Assembly: GCA_002967695.1 (NCBI GenBank)
Contig: PUHN01000002.1
Span: 48,223 to 112,222, forward strand
Length of the DNA stretch: 64,000 nt
DNA from: Rhodobacteraceae bacterium WD3A24
Lineage (GTDB): Bacteria; Pseudomonadota; Alphaproteobacteria; Rhodobacterales; Rhodobacteraceae
Reading direction: 5' to 3'
The position numbers and the translations under genes were made by a program. Below the pieces are notes generated by a model. The model ran no database searches and was not told the origin of the DNA. It saw nothing but the letters and a program-made list of their open reading frames with translations. Position 1 is the first letter of the stretch. Each line of letters starts with the position of its first letter. Of the stretch, positions 1 through 9,239 are shown one piece after another.

Positions 1-739
1 CGGCCGTTTGCGTCTGGCAGAGGAAGTGCCATGCGATGTCGTCCCGAGGCGCCATGCCCTCGTCGGTCACGAGCGCAAGCTTCGCGCCACGACGCAGGAT
101 CTCCTCGATGATCATGTCCGTCCCGGCAACGCGGCGGCGCAGGGCGAAGAAGATCACGCAGTCGTCGGGGGTCATGGCCGCCAGATGCTCCCCGAGCGTC
201 TCGCCGCCCTTGGGGATCACCTGCACGTCCGGAGCGACCTTCAGCAATTGCCACTGCAGGTATGTCGCGAAGGACTGGCTGATGCGGTAGCCGATGAGCC
301 AGACGCGCCGAGCCCCCAGAATTGCCTCCGCGACGGCTTCGAGCTCGTCGGCGCCGATGCGGCGGAAGGTCCAGTCAAGGTTTTCCTTGGTCTCCGCCAT
401 ATCGAGATCGAGCGCCCGCGCGCCGGCCGCGTGCTCGGCGTGGCCCTGAAACAGGCGCGACCCGGAAGTCCCTTCGGCCCGCGCCTGACGCCTCGCTTCC
501 TCGTAGCCTGCGAAACCGATGCGCCGGACGAAGCGAGATACGGTGGCCTTGGAGACGCCGGCGAGCCGGGCGAGCTCCTGGGCGTCGTAGCTCGCAATTT
601 CGCCGGGGAAGCGAAAGAGGAACTCGCCAAGCCGGCGCTCAGCGGGGTGGAGATGCGGCAGTGCAACTCGAACCCGCTGAAGAAAGGACATGTTCGACGA
701 GAGCCGGGAAATGACGGCTTCACGCTCCGCTTCCGCCAT
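1..739 (-). CDS. RpiR family transcriptional regulator (3' end outside window)
   Basis: This is a DNA-binding regulator with an N-terminal RpiR helix-turn-helix and a C-terminal SIS sugar-phosphate-type sensor domain. The 246 visible residues hold a helix-turn-helix at about 53-76 (core AGVSKATVSRFVRRIG) and the start of a SIS fold from about residue 134 (VWLIGYRISQSFATYL). The reading frame is open to base 1, so the C-terminus is missing. The start at 739 is supported by an upstream AAAGGAGAGG. It is divergent from the tctC-led operon, with 316 bases between the two starts, so it probably controls that operon in response to its substrate. The family call is firm; the ligand is unknown. Confidence 0.85.
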   Translation of the reverse strand, partial: MAEAEREAVISRLSSNMSFLQRVRVALPHLHPAERRLGEFLFRFPGEIASYDAQELARLAGVSKATVSRFVRRIGFAGYEEARRQARAEGTSGSRLFQGHAEHAAGARALDLDMAETKENLDWTFRRIGADELEAVAEAILGARRVWLIGYRISQSFATYLQWQLLKVAPDVQVIPKGGETLGEHLAAMTPDDCVIFFALRRRVAGTDMIIEEILRRGAKLALVTDEGMAPRDDIAWHFLCQTQTA

Positions 740-936
740 GTGGCATGCCTCTCCTTTGAAAATGCCAGGGCCCCGGGAGCACAACCGGGTTTGGGGCCGA
801 TTTGCACCCTAGCGAATCGCGCAATGCCTTGAAAGCATGATTTCTTGTTCTAGGCGGCGGTGCCGCCAGAATGCCGAGTGATACGCGCGTATTGACTCAG
901 TGCCCAGTGTGACATCAGGATGAATGCGTGGCGCCT

Positions 937-954
937 ATGAAATCACCATTTCAT
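937..954. promoter_or_regulatory. Perfect palindrome, candidate RpiR operator
   Basis: ATGAAAT-CACC-ATTTCAT is a perfect inverted repeat with 7-base arms in the 316-base gap between the rpiR-like gene and tctC. RpiR family proteins commonly bind GAAA...TTTC dyads, so this is a reasonable operator. It lies about 100 bases before the tctC start. The rest of the gap (740-1055) shows no gene. Confidence 0.45.
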
Positions 955-1055
955 GTGTGGCGTTACAAACTTCGGCTTTGAAGCCGACGGCCCGATTGAC
1001 CGCTTGCGCGGTGCGGCGAAGGCTTGGGGAGCCACGCAGGAAAGGGAAATCCACC

Positions 1056-2042
1056 ATGCCCACCAAAAGCACGACCGCGTTCCGCCTCATCAGCGGCATT
1101 TCGGCAGCAACGCTCGCGACGAGTGTCGCGATGCCGGCACTCTCCCAGGAAGACTGGCCGAGCGATCCCGTCAGCATCATCGTGTCGTTTCCGCCGGGCG
1201 GGGCGAGTGATCTGGTCGCGCGACTGCTCGCCGCCGAACTGGGTGAGGCGCTCGACGCGCAGTTCGTCGTCGAGAATCGCCCAGGCGCGGGCGGCACGGT
1301 CGCGGCGACCGCACTGATGGAAGCCGCCCCCGACGGGCACACGCTGATGCTGTCCAACCTCACGCCCTTTGACGTCGCACCGACGCTGTTTCCCGACACG
1401 CCCTATGATCCGATCGAGGACTTCACCCATGTCAGCTATATCGGCGGCGTCTATCTGGGGCTTTTCGCTGCACCCAGCCTGGAGGTGGAAACCTTCGAGG
1501 GCTTGATGGAGCTCGTTCGCGCGAATCCCGGCTCGGTCGATTACGGCACGTCCGGTGTGGGCTCGTGGGGTCATATCGTCAGCGAAACGTTCAAATCGCT
1601 GACCGGAACCGACATGGTCCATATCCCCTACCAGGGGTCGGGCCCGATGCGCCAGGACCTGCGCGCCGACGTCGTGGATCTCACCTTCGACGCCGTGCCG
1701 CAGAACCTGCCGTTGGTCGAGGAAGGGGTTGCCGTTCCACTGGTTGTCATGGCGCCGGAGCGGCTGGAAACCCTGCCGGACACGCCGACAATGGTCGAGG
1801 CGGGACATGACCTGGTCGCGGAGAACTGGCTGGGGATCAGCGCGCCGGCCGGGCTCGACCCCGCAATCGCGGAGACGCTCGACGAGACCCTTGCCGATGT
1901 GATGGCCGAACCGGAAGTCAGCGCCCAGTTCGACGAGTGGGGCATCGTGCGCCGCGAGATGACCGGCGAGGAATTCTCGGCCTATGTCGCCGAGCAGTTC
2001 GATGTCTGGGCCGAGCGCATCGCGGCGAGCGGAGCACAATGA
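1056..2042 (+). CDS. TTT transporter substrate-binding protein (TctC family)
   Basis: This is a periplasmic receptor of a tripartite tricarboxylate transporter, which delivers small carboxylates to the TctA/TctB membrane pair. At 328 residues it has the usual family length. The N-terminus is a Sec signal peptide (about residues 1-30, cleavage near ALS-Q), followed by the family motif IIVSFPPGGASDLVAR and ENRPGAGG. The start at 1056 follows GGAAAGGGA; an in-frame upstream start at 924 would bury the signal peptide. It is the first gene of the operon BMP-tctB-tctA. Substrates of TctC homologues cannot be predicted from sequence. Confidence 0.9.
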   Translation: MPTKSTTAFRLISGISAATLATSVAMPALSQEDWPSDPVSIIVSFPPGGASDLVARLLAAELGEALDAQFVVENRPGAGGTVAATALMEAAPDGHTLMLSNLTPFDVAPTLFPDTPYDPIEDFTHVSYIGGVYLGLFAAPSLEVETFEGLMELVRANPGSVDYGTSGVGSWGHIVSETFKSLTGTDMVHIPYQGSGPMRQDLRADVVDLTFDAVPQNLPLVEEGVAVPLVVMAPERLETLPDTPTMVEAGHDLVAENWLGISAPAGLDPAIAETLDETLADVMAEPEVSAQFDEWGIVRREMTGEEFSAYVAEQFDVWAERIAASGAQ

Positions 2043-2082
2043 CGGCCGTGTGCTCTGGCCCGGGTGCCGACGGAGAGCTTGC

Positions 2083-3015
2083 ATGAAGATCGCGGTCTTC
2101 TTCGTCGGCACCGTCCAAGATGACGGCTTCAACGCCAGTGCTCTTGCCGGCGTTGAAGCCGCCCGCGCCCGTGATCTCGCCATGATCGAGGTGGTCTGCG
2201 GTGTGCCTTATGACGAGTCGGCGATCGACGTTGCCCTGGCGCGCGCGGCGAAGACGGCAGACGGTGTCGTCTTCGTCGGCGGGCAGGGCAACCGGGCGAT
2301 GCCGGCGCTTGCGCGGGCGCATCCCGGCAAGCGCTTCGCCATCATCCAGGGCGACAAGCAGGCAGCGAACCTCTCGAGCTACGATGTCCGTCAAGAGGAA
2401 TCTGCCTTTCTGGCCGGATGTCTCGCCGCACGGATGACCTCGACGGGCTGTGTCGGGCATCTTTCGGGCCATCGGGTCGTGCCCGGCTTGAAGGGGCGTG
2501 CCGCCTTTGCGGCGGGGGTGCGGCACGCTGCCTCCGATGTCGCGCTTCTCACCGGGTTCTGCGGCAGTCAGGACGACAGGTCGATCGCACATCAGTGGGC
2601 GGCGGCGGAGATCGCGGCCGGCGCCGACGTCATCTTCACCATGCTTAACGCGGCCCGCCCCGGGGCGACAGAGGCATGCCGCGCGGCCGGCGTCCTGCAG
2701 ATCGGCAATGCTCTCGATTGGACGCGGATCGACCCGGAAGTTTTCGTCGCCTCGGCAGTTGCGCGGATAGACCGCGGTGTGGAGCGGGCCATCGAGGATA
2801 TGGCCGCCGCCGCACCGCAGGGTGAGGTCCATGAACTCGGCCTGCGCGAGGGCCCGTATAGCGGTCTCGTGTTGCGCTCCGACGTGGCCGAGGAGACCCG
2901 GGCCGAGATCGAGGCAATCAGCGCAGCGATCCGCGCTGGCCGCATCGAGATTCCGACCGGTTTTGAAGGCCCCGAGTTCACGCCCGAGGAGGCGACATGC
3001 GGATCGAGCGGCTGA
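2083..3015 (+). CDS. BMP/PnrA-family protein lacking a signal peptide
   Basis: The 310-residue protein matches the BMP (PnrA/TmpC, Med) binding-protein fold: FFVGTVQDDGFN near the N-terminus, then SSYDVRQEESAFLAGCLAA and a C-terminal ligand-pocket region. Family members are normally lipoproteins that bind nucleosides for ABC importers. Here translation begins directly at the first beta strand (MKIAVFFVG) with no signal peptide or lipobox, so the protein should be cytoplasmic. It lies 40 bases after tctC and overlaps tctB by 19 bases, so it is cotranscribed with a TTT transporter, to which BMP proteins do not usually belong. It may be a cytoplasmic ligand sensor or sequestering protein; this role is an inference. 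Confidence 0.75.
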   Translation: MKIAVFFVGTVQDDGFNASALAGVEAARARDLAMIEVVCGVPYDESAIDVALARAAKTADGVVFVGGQGNRAMPALARAHPGKRFAIIQGDKQAANLSSYDVRQEESAFLAGCLAARMTSTGCVGHLSGHRVVPGLKGRAAFAAGVRHAASDVALLTGFCGSQDDRSIAHQWAAAEIAAGADVIFTMLNAARPGATEACRAAGVLQIGNALDWTRIDPEVFVASAVARIDRGVERAIEDMAAAAPQGEVHELGLREGPYSGLVLRSDVAEETRAEIEAISAAIRAGRIEIPTGFEGPEFTPEEATCGSSG

Positions 3016-3452
3016 CATCGACCCTTGGCACGTTGTTGATGATGGCCATCGGTGGCTGGTTCGTCGGCGGCGCGCTGATCGACCTCGATCTGGGCACGCC
3101 GCGGCGGCTGGGCCCGGGTGCTTTCCCGGCGGCCGTTGGCGCGCTGCTTGTCGTGCTGGCCGTTGCGGCAGCATGGGGTGACCTGCGCCGGCCGGTGGCC
3201 CCCGAAAGCTTCGATCCGTGGTCGGTTCTGGCCGTGGGCGGCGGCGTCGCGGCCTTTGCCTTCATCACGCCGCGCGCCGGTGTTCTCCCGGCCGTCTTTG
3301 TCTCCGTGCTCGTCACCGGCGCCGCGCTCAGGCGCATAACCTGGCTTGCGCGCCTGCTGCTGGCACTGGTGGTGACCACAGGGATCTGGGCGATCTTCGT
3401 CGCCGGGCTGCAGCTTCCCGTCGAAACCATCCGGGTGCCGCAATGGGACTGA
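2997..3452 (+). CDS. TTT transporter small membrane subunit (TctB family)
   Basis: This is the small integral-membrane component of the tripartite tricarboxylate transporter. The 151 residues form about four hydrophobic helices and include LGPGAFPAAVGALL, the characteristic TctB motif after the first helix. The start overlaps the end of the BMP gene and the stop overlaps the start of tctA, so the three are translationally coupled. Sequence conservation in TctB is weak in general; the operon position makes the call firm. Confidence 0.85.
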   Translation: MRIERLTSTLGTLLMMAIGGWFVGGALIDLDLGTPRRLGPGAFPAAVGALLVVLAVAAAWGDLRRPVAPESFDPWSVLAVGGGVAAFAFITPRAGVLPAVFVSVLVTGAALRRITWLARLLLALVVTTGIWAIFVAGLQLPVETIRVPQWD

Positions 3453-4957
3453 TCGAAAATCTCCTCATCGGGTTTGAGACGGCGGCGAGCGCGCAGAACC
3501 TCGCATACTGCTTCGTGGGCGTCTTTCTCGGCACCTTTATCGGTGTGCTGCCCGGTGTCGGCCCGCTGGCCGCGGTGGCGATGCTCTTGCCCGTCTCGTT
3601 CTATCTGCCGCCCGAGACGGCGTTGGTGATGCTTGCCGGTGTCTACTACGGCGCGGAATATGGTGGATCGATCGCAGCTATTCTGCTCAACATTCCGGGC
3701 ACGCCCTCGGCTTCGGTCAGCTGCATCGACGGCTATCCGATGGCTCGGGCCGGGCGGGCCGGCGTGGCACTAACGCTCACCGCGGTGGCATCGCTTTTCG
3801 GCGGGTTGTTTGGCGTGGTGGTCATCGTCGCACTGGCTCCCCGCCTCGCCGAGTTCGCCCTGCTGTTCGGGCCTTGGGAGTATTTCGCTGTCATGGTGTT
3901 GGGGCTGATTGCGGCGTCGATCGTGAGCAGTTCGGGCGCGCTGCGTGGGGTGATGATGGTCTGTCTCGGCATTCTGCTGGGCACGGTCGGGCTAGATATA
4001 ACGTCGGGGGTCGTGCGCTACTCCGGCGGCACGCAGGAGCTACGTGATGGTGTTGGCCTCGTCGTCGTCGCCATGGGCGTGTTCGGAATAGCCGAAGTCA
4101 TGGCCTCTGCGCGGACGAACCGGCCGAGTTATGCGGGTGAGAATGTCGGGCTACGCAAGTTGCTGCCAGGTCGCGCCGACTGGGGGCGCTTTACCGGGCC
4201 CGCAGTCCGAGGTTCGCTCGTGGGCTCCTTCGTCGGCACATTGCCGGGCACCGGCCAGACGGTCGCCTCCTTCCTGGGCTACGCCCTGGAAAAGAGGGTG
4301 TCGCGGCGGCCAGAGGACTTTGGCACCGGTGTTGTCGAAGGCCTTGTCGTTCCCGAATCCGCCAACAACGCCGCGGCCCAGACGGCCTTTATCCCAACGC
4401 TCACGCTGGGGATCCCGGGTAGCACGACGATGGCCCTCATGCTCGGGGCCCTGATGGTCCACGGCATCGACCCGGGTCCGCGCATGCTAAGCCAGCATCC
4501 GGAGCTGTTCTGGGGGCTGGTGGTCAGTTTTGTCTTCGGAAATCTTTTCCTGCTGATCCTGAACATCCCGCTGATCGGGCTGTGGGTCCGCGTGCTGCGG
4601 GTGCCGCACCACTTCCTCTACCCTGCGGTCGTGTTGCTGATCTGCGTGGGCGTCTATTCCATTGCCAACTCGATGTTCGACGTCTGGCTCGCGCTCGCCT
4701 TCGGGTTCCTCGGCTACATACTGCGGCTGTGGCGCTACGAGCCGGCACCCATGCTGATCGGTTTTGTGCTCGGCCCGATGATGGAGGAATACTTCCGCCG
4801 CGCGATGCTGCTGTCGCGTGGTGACGCAACGAGCTTCCTTGAGCGCCCGGGAAGTGCGACCCTCCTCGTCGCGGCTCTGGCATTGCTGCTGTGGTCTGCG
4901 GTTCCCCGCGGGACATGGTCGCGCCTTCTTACCCGTGGCTTCGCACCTAAACGTTGA
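3443..4957 (+). CDS. TTT transporter large permease subunit (TctA family)
   Basis: This is the large membrane subunit, which forms the translocation pathway of the TTT transporter. The 504 residues and roughly 12 membrane helices are usual. Family motifs are clear: GVLPGVGPLAAVAMLLP near the N-terminus, YYGAEYGGSIAAILLNIPG, and the second-half counterpart GTLPGTGQTVASFLGYALEK. The start at 3443 (MGLIENLLIGF) overlaps tctB by 10 bases. It is the last gene of this operon. Confidence 0.92.
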   Translation: MGLIENLLIGFETAASAQNLAYCFVGVFLGTFIGVLPGVGPLAAVAMLLPVSFYLPPETALVMLAGVYYGAEYGGSIAAILLNIPGTPSASVSCIDGYPMARAGRAGVALTLTAVASLFGGLFGVVVIVALAPRLAEFALLFGPWEYFAVMVLGLIAASIVSSSGALRGVMMVCLGILLGTVGLDITSGVVRYSGGTQELRDGVGLVVVAMGVFGIAEVMASARTNRPSYAGENVGLRKLLPGRADWGRFTGPAVRGSLVGSFVGTLPGTGQTVASFLGYALEKRVSRRPEDFGTGVVEGLVVPESANNAAAQTAFIPTLTLGIPGSTTMALMLGALMVHGIDPGPRMLSQHPELFWGLVVSFVFGNLFLLILNIPLIGLWVRVLRVPHHFLYPAVVLLICVGVYSIANSMFDVWLALAFGFLGYILRLWRYEPAPMLIGFVLGPMMEEYFRRAMLLSRGDATSFLERPGSATLLVAALALLLWSAVPRGTWSRLLTRGFAPKR

Positions 4958-5364
4958 TGACGGTGTCCGCGGCCTTGCGCGGCGCGGGGACAGGGAATGG
5001 CCGTGTCCCCTTGGGAGCCGCCGTCGTCACAGGGGTCGAGCCCGACATGTTGGGCGGCAACCGGGAATGGCTTGCTCTCGCCAGGTGGGCGGGCGGCCCG
5101 ACCCGTGGGTCGCGACGAAGTCCTAGGAGACCCGGCTGATCGTGATGGGGATGCATTCCGCCGCCGCCAGCATCTGCGGTCCAAAGCTCCAAAAGTGGCA
5201 ACATCTCAGCGTCCAACGCTACTACCCGGCCCTGGATCGGATTTGTCACTCAGGATCGGCGAGAACGAATGAAAGGGGTGCTTGCACTTACACATGTTGC
5301 GATCGTTCCAGGCCTGCCATCGTGTCCGCGTGCAGCACCAGCTCTCGCGATATTACGAAGCGCC
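4958..5364. other. Intergenic region, no gene seen
   Basis: These 407 bases lie between the convergent tctA and the siderophore ABC ATPase gene. Short open frames on both strands have no recognisable domain or good ribosome-binding site. No tRNA shape or strong T-tailed hairpin was seen. Confidence 0.5.
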
Positions 5365-6168
5365 TCATGGCCCTCTTGCATTTGAGCTGGCCAGCGGCAC
5401 GACGATCGGACAGCCCAGAAGCGGATGATCGAAGAGCGAGCAATCGATGCCGAAGACGCGCGCGATGATCTCCTCGGTCATCACCTCGCCGGTGGCGCCG
5501 CTTGCCGCGACGCGACCGGCACGGAACATGACGATGTGGTCGGCGTAGCGAGCCGCCATGTTGAGATCGTGCAGGACGACCACGAAACTGCGTCCCTCTT
5601 CCCGGTTGAGGCTGCGCAGGAGCTCGAGAATTTCCAGTGAATGGGCGAGGTCGAGGTGGTTGGTCGGTTCGTCGAGCAGGATCGCCGGTGCCTCCTGCGC
5701 CAACACCATAGCGATCCAGGCACGCTGAAGCTGTCCGCCGGAAAGCGCGGCGATGGGACGCTCGCCGAGGTCGCTCATCTCGGTGCGTCGGAGGGCCTGC
5801 TCCACCGCGTCATGGTCCTGCTGTGCCGGGCCGCGAAAGGCGCGCCGATGCGGAAAGCGGCCGAGCATCACCAGATCGCGCACGCGCAACTCATCCGGCG
5901 CGTCCGGGCTCTGCGAGAGCATTGCAATCTGTCGAGCAAGATCCTTCGCTCCCCAATCGCCGAGGGGCTTGCCGACAGCCTCCACCGCCCCGGACTGTGG
6001 TGTGATGAGCCGGCGCATGACCCGCAGGGCGGTGGATTTGCCGCTGCCGTTGGGGCCGCAAAGCGCCACGACCTGCCCTGCTGGGATCGTCAGGTCGAGC
6101 CCGTCGAAGACAAGATGGCCTTCATAGCCGGCCGTGACGTCACTAAGCCGCGCAAGCGCTTCAGGCAT
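5365..6168 (-). CDS. Iron-siderophore ABC transporter ATP-binding protein
   Basis: This ATPase of a FecE/FhuC-type importer powers uptake of an iron chelate. Its 267 residues carry Walker A CGPNGSGKST (about 37-46), the signature LSGGQLQR (about 142-149), Walker B AILLDEPTNHLD and the H-loop VVVLHDLN. The start at 6168 (MPEALARLSD) overlaps the end of the permease gene by 8 bases; an in-frame start 15 codons upstream lies inside that permease. It is the last gene of a three-gene operon with two permeases. Confidence 0.92.
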   Translation of the reverse strand: MPEALARLSDVTAGYEGHLVFDGLDLTIPAGQVVALCGPNGSGKSTALRVMRRLITPQSGAVEAVGKPLGDWGAKDLARQIAMLSQSPDAPDELRVRDLVMLGRFPHRRAFRGPAQQDHDAVEQALRRTEMSDLGERPIAALSGGQLQRAWIAMVLAQEAPAILLDEPTNHLDLAHSLEILELLRSLNREEGRSFVVVLHDLNMAARYADHIVMFRAGRVAASGATGEVMTEEIIARVFGIDCSLFDHPLLGCPIVVPLASSNARGP

Positions 6169-7201
6169 GGATCGCGCTCCTTCGCACCAGGAGATAGAGA
6201 AACAACGGGGCACCGATCAGCGCTGTCAGGGCGCCAGCAGGCAGCTCCAGCGGCGGCGCGATGACGCGCGCGATGATGTCGGCGCCCAGAACCAGACCGG
6301 CCCCCGCCAGCGCCGTGGCGCACAGGAAAGCGCGACCTCCATCCCCTATAATCAGCCGCGCCGCGTGCGGCGCGGTCAGCCCCACAAAACCGATCGCGCC
6401 CGCATGGGCCACCGCCACGGCCGTCAATACCACCGCGAGCGCGAGGAACGCTGCCTGTGCGGCGACGAGCGAAAGCCCGGTGGCGACGGCGCTGTCGTCG
6501 TCGAGACGCATTTGCCCGAGCGCGCGCGAGGCGACCCAAAGCACGGGCACCGCCACCGCGAGCGCCATGGCGAGCGTGGCGGCATCCGACCAGTGCGCCG
6601 CGCCCACCGTGCCTGTCATCCAGGTCATTGCCTGCCCGGCACGATAGACCGGGCCCAGGATCATCAGCATCGTCACCGCCGCCTTGGCCAGCGCAGCGAG
6701 CGCGATGCCGTATAGAATGACACTCAGTGGGCCACGGCCGCGTGGATCGGCGATCGTGAGCGCGGCCACGAGCACCGCGAAAACTGTCGCACCGAGAATC
6801 GCCGCGACTGGCTGCCAGTGAATCGAAACGCGCAGCGTGTTCGACTCATTGGAGAACAGCCACAGGAAAACCACAACACCCAGCGCCGCACCGTCGGTGA
6901 TGCCGAGCACGGAGGGCGCCGCCAGCGGATTGCGCGTGACCCGCTGCAGGATCGCACCGGCCAGTGCAAGTGCCGCGCCCGCCAGCAGGGCGAGTGCGAC
7001 ACGCGGCATCCGCAGCGTCCAGACGATGATTTCGTCGGTCCGGGGAGCCTCGCCGAGCAGTGCCTGCAGCACGCGGTCGGGCGGCATGAAGCTCGCACCG
7101 AGGCCGATCCCGAGGATGGTCAGCGCAACGACCCCCAGCCCGAAGACAAGGAGGGCCGCGTCCGCGCGCGGCCTTCGACTGCTCTGCGACCAAGTGCTCA
7201 T
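6161..7201 (-). CDS. Iron-siderophore ABC transporter permease 1 (FecCD family)
   Basis: This integral-membrane permease of the BtuC/FecCD/FhuB family has 346 residues and about nine to ten helices. Diagnostic motifs are RMPRVALALLAGAALALAGA (start of the second helix), NPLAAPSVLGI, and the cytoplasmic ATPase-contact region GFVGLTAPHAARLI. It overlaps the second permease by 4 bases and the ATPase by 8. It probably forms a heterodimer with its neighbour to import a ferric siderophore. Confidence 0.9.
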   Translation of the reverse strand: MSTWSQSSRRPRADAALLVFGLGVVALTILGIGLGASFMPPDRVLQALLGEAPRTDEIIVWTLRMPRVALALLAGAALALAGAILQRVTRNPLAAPSVLGITDGAALGVVVFLWLFSNESNTLRVSIHWQPVAAILGATVFAVLVAALTIADPRGRGPLSVILYGIALAALAKAAVTMLMILGPVYRAGQAMTWMTGTVGAAHWSDAATLAMALAVAVPVLWVASRALGQMRLDDDSAVATGLSLVAAQAAFLALAVVLTAVAVAHAGAIGFVGLTAPHAARLIIGDGGRAFLCATALAGAGLVLGADIIARVIAPPLELPAGALTALIGAPLFLYLLVRRSAIHA

Positions 7202-8199
7202 GCTCGCGCTCCCGCACCCCGGCGCAGGAGGCCGATCAGAACCGGCACACCGACCAGGGCGAGAACGGCGCTGATCGGCGCCTCCTGCGGGGCGATGATG
7301 AGCCGCGCGACGATATCCGCGGTGATCGCGAGCGTCGCGCCCACCAGTGTCGCCAGAAGCGCAAGCTGCGCGCTCCCCAACGTCTGGCCGGACTTGATGG
7401 GAAGCCGTCGCGCGAGATGCGGGGCGACGAGGCCGAGAAAGACAACCGGCCCGGCCATCGCCACAGCGCCACCTGCCAGCACGGCCGCGAGCGAAAGCGC
7501 CAGCACGCGCACACGGATTACGGCGACGCCAAGTGCGGCGGCGCTGGTATCGTCCGCGCGCAGCGCATCCAGTGCCGGCGCGAGGGCGAGAGCGACGGGC
7601 AGGCCGACCATGAGCACGGGCATGCCAATGAGCAGCAGATCAAGGCCCCTGTCCGCGAAGCCGCCGGAGAGCCAGAACAACAGCGTCTCGAGGGCTGTCT
7701 CGTCGATCAACAGCAGAACCTGGGTGAACGCGGCGAGCATCGCCGCCGTCGTCACGCCAGCCAGCAGCACCGTGTGCGCCTGTCCGCCCGGTCCAGCGAA
7801 TGCCGCGAGGGTAAAGACGAAAAAGGTGGTGGCGAGCGCGCCGATCAGCGCCGCGCCAGCGATCTCGCCAAGTCCACTGACGCCGAAGGAGACGACCCCG
7901 AGAGAAACCGCGAATGCCGCTCCCGCGTTCACGCCCAGCAGACCGGGTTCGGCCAGCGGATTGCGCGAGACTGCCTGCATCAAAAAGCCCGACAGGGCCA
8001 GCGCCGCCCCCGCCGCGGCTGCCACCAGCGTGCGCGGCACGCGCAGGGTGGTGACGATAAGCGCATCGGTCCCCTCGGCGCCCCCGAGGGCCGCCCAGAC
8101 CGTCGCTGGAGAATAGACCCGCAGACCCAGATGCAGGCTCGCCAGCATCAACAGGCCAAGCGCGAGGACGAGGCACAGAACGGTGCGGGTGACGGTCAC
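7198..8199 (-). CDS. Iron-siderophore ABC transporter permease 2 (FecCD family)
   Basis: This is the second FecCD-type permease, 333 residues from the start chosen here, with motifs RVPRTLVAAAAGAALALSG, NPLAEPGLLGVN and VFLGLVAPHLARRL. A longer ATG start at 8229 has only a poor ribosome-binding site. GTG at 8199 is preceded by AAAGGAG at ideal spacing, so it is preferred. It is the first gene of the leftward operon and is divergent from the binding-protein gene at 8322. Confidence 0.88.
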   Translation of the reverse strand: MTVTRTVLCLVLALGLLMLASLHLGLRVYSPATVWAALGGAEGTDALIVTTLRVPRTLVAAAAGAALALSGFLMQAVSRNPLAEPGLLGVNAGAAFAVSLGVVSFGVSGLGEIAGAALIGALATTFFVFTLAAFAGPGGQAHTVLLAGVTTAAMLAAFTQVLLLIDETALETLLFWLSGGFADRGLDLLLIGMPVLMVGLPVALALAPALDALRADDTSAAALGVAVIRVRVLALSLAAVLAGGAVAMAGPVVFLGLVAPHLARRLPIKSGQTLGSAQLALLATLVGATLAITADIVARLIIAPQEAPISAVLALVGVPVLIGLLRRGAGARA

Positions 8200-8321
8200 G
8201 GGCGTCTCCTTTGCCGATCCGATTGACATGTCCTAGTGAAATAGTCAACAAAGCGTCAGCCAGTCTGCGATCCGTGGGCAAGCCACCTTTGACAATCGAC
8301 CTATCAACGAAAGGTGCTGCA

Positions 8322-9239
8322 ATGCTCGCATTCACACGAAGGCTGACGCTCTTCATCCTCCCGCTTGTTCTGGCTCTTGCTGCCGCGCCGCTTGCCGCGC
8401 GCGAGGTTGCCCACGCCATGGGCACGACCGATGTGCCCGACGAGCCGCAGCGCGTCGTGGTGCTGACCAACGAGGGCACCGAGGCCCTGCTCGCGCTGGG
8501 CGTCCAGCCGGTGGGGGCGGCGAACTCGTGGAACGGCAACCCGTGGTGGGATCATATCGAGGCGCAAATGGGCGACGCGGTGCCCGTGGGCACGGAGAGC
8601 GCCGTCAATCTCGAACAGGTCGCGGCGCTGCAGCCCGACCTGATCATCGGCAACATGAGCCGGCAGGAGGAGATTTATCCGCAACTCTCGGCGATCGCGC
8701 CGACGGTCATGTCGGAACGCCTGCGCGGCGACTGGAAGGTCAATTTCCGCCTCTATGCCGAGGCCTTGGGGCGCGTCGACCGCGGCCGCGAAGTTATCGA
8801 GAGCTATGACCAGCGCGTGGCCGATTTGCGCGAGGCGCTCGGCGATCGCATCGAGGAAGAAGTCTCAGTCATTCGCTTCCTCGCCGGACAGATCCGCATC
8901 TACCAGCTCGACAGCTTCTCGGGCGTGTTGCTCGAAGACGTGGGGTTTGAGCGGCCCGAGATCCAGAACGAGGACAACTTCGCCATCAGGACGGGCAAGG
9001 AGAGCATCCCCGACATGGATGGCGACCGCATCTTCTACTTCACCTACGACACCGGCAACGGCGATGGGGAAGCACTTGAGGACGAAGTGCTCTCCGATCC
9101 GCTCTGGCAGTCACTCAGCGCAGTGCAGGCTGGCCGGGTCCACGAGGTCAGCGATGCGATCTGGAACACTGCAGGTGGCGTCATCGCCGCCAACCTGATG
9201 CTCGAAGACCTCGCGCGCATTTACGATGTCGACCTCTGA
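8322..9239 (+). CDS. Iron-siderophore ABC transporter substrate-binding protein
   Basis: This is a periplasmic type III binding protein of the FecB/FatB kind, 305 residues. It has a signal peptide (MLAFTRRLTLFILPLVLAL, cleavage near residue 26), then PQRVVVLTNEGTEALLALGV and LEQVAALQPDLIIG, the two conserved segments of the N-lobe. The start at 8322 gives a clean signal peptide; the earlier in-frame start at 8211 lies in the divergent promoter region. Its stop overlaps the next gene by 14 bases. It should capture the ferric siderophore for the permease pair encoded divergently. Confidence 0.88.
   Translation: MLAFTRRLTLFILPLVLALAAAPLAAREVAHAMGTTDVPDEPQRVVVLTNEGTEALLALGVQPVGAANSWNGNPWWDHIEAQMGDAVPVGTESAVNLEQVAALQPDLIIGNMSRQEEIYPQLSAIAPTVMSERLRGDWKVNFRLYAEALGRVDRGREVIESYDQRVADLREALGDRIEEEVSVIRFLAGQIRIYQLDSFSGVLLEDVGFERPEIQNEDNFAIRTGKESIPDMDGDRIFYFTYDTGNGDGEALEDEVLSDPLWQSLSAVQAGRVHEVSDAIWNTAGGVIAANLMLEDLARIYDVDL

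Noticed and set aside
8..832. 274-residue plus-strand open frame
   Set aside because: It is antisense to the clear RpiR-family gene on the minus strand and has no domain signature.
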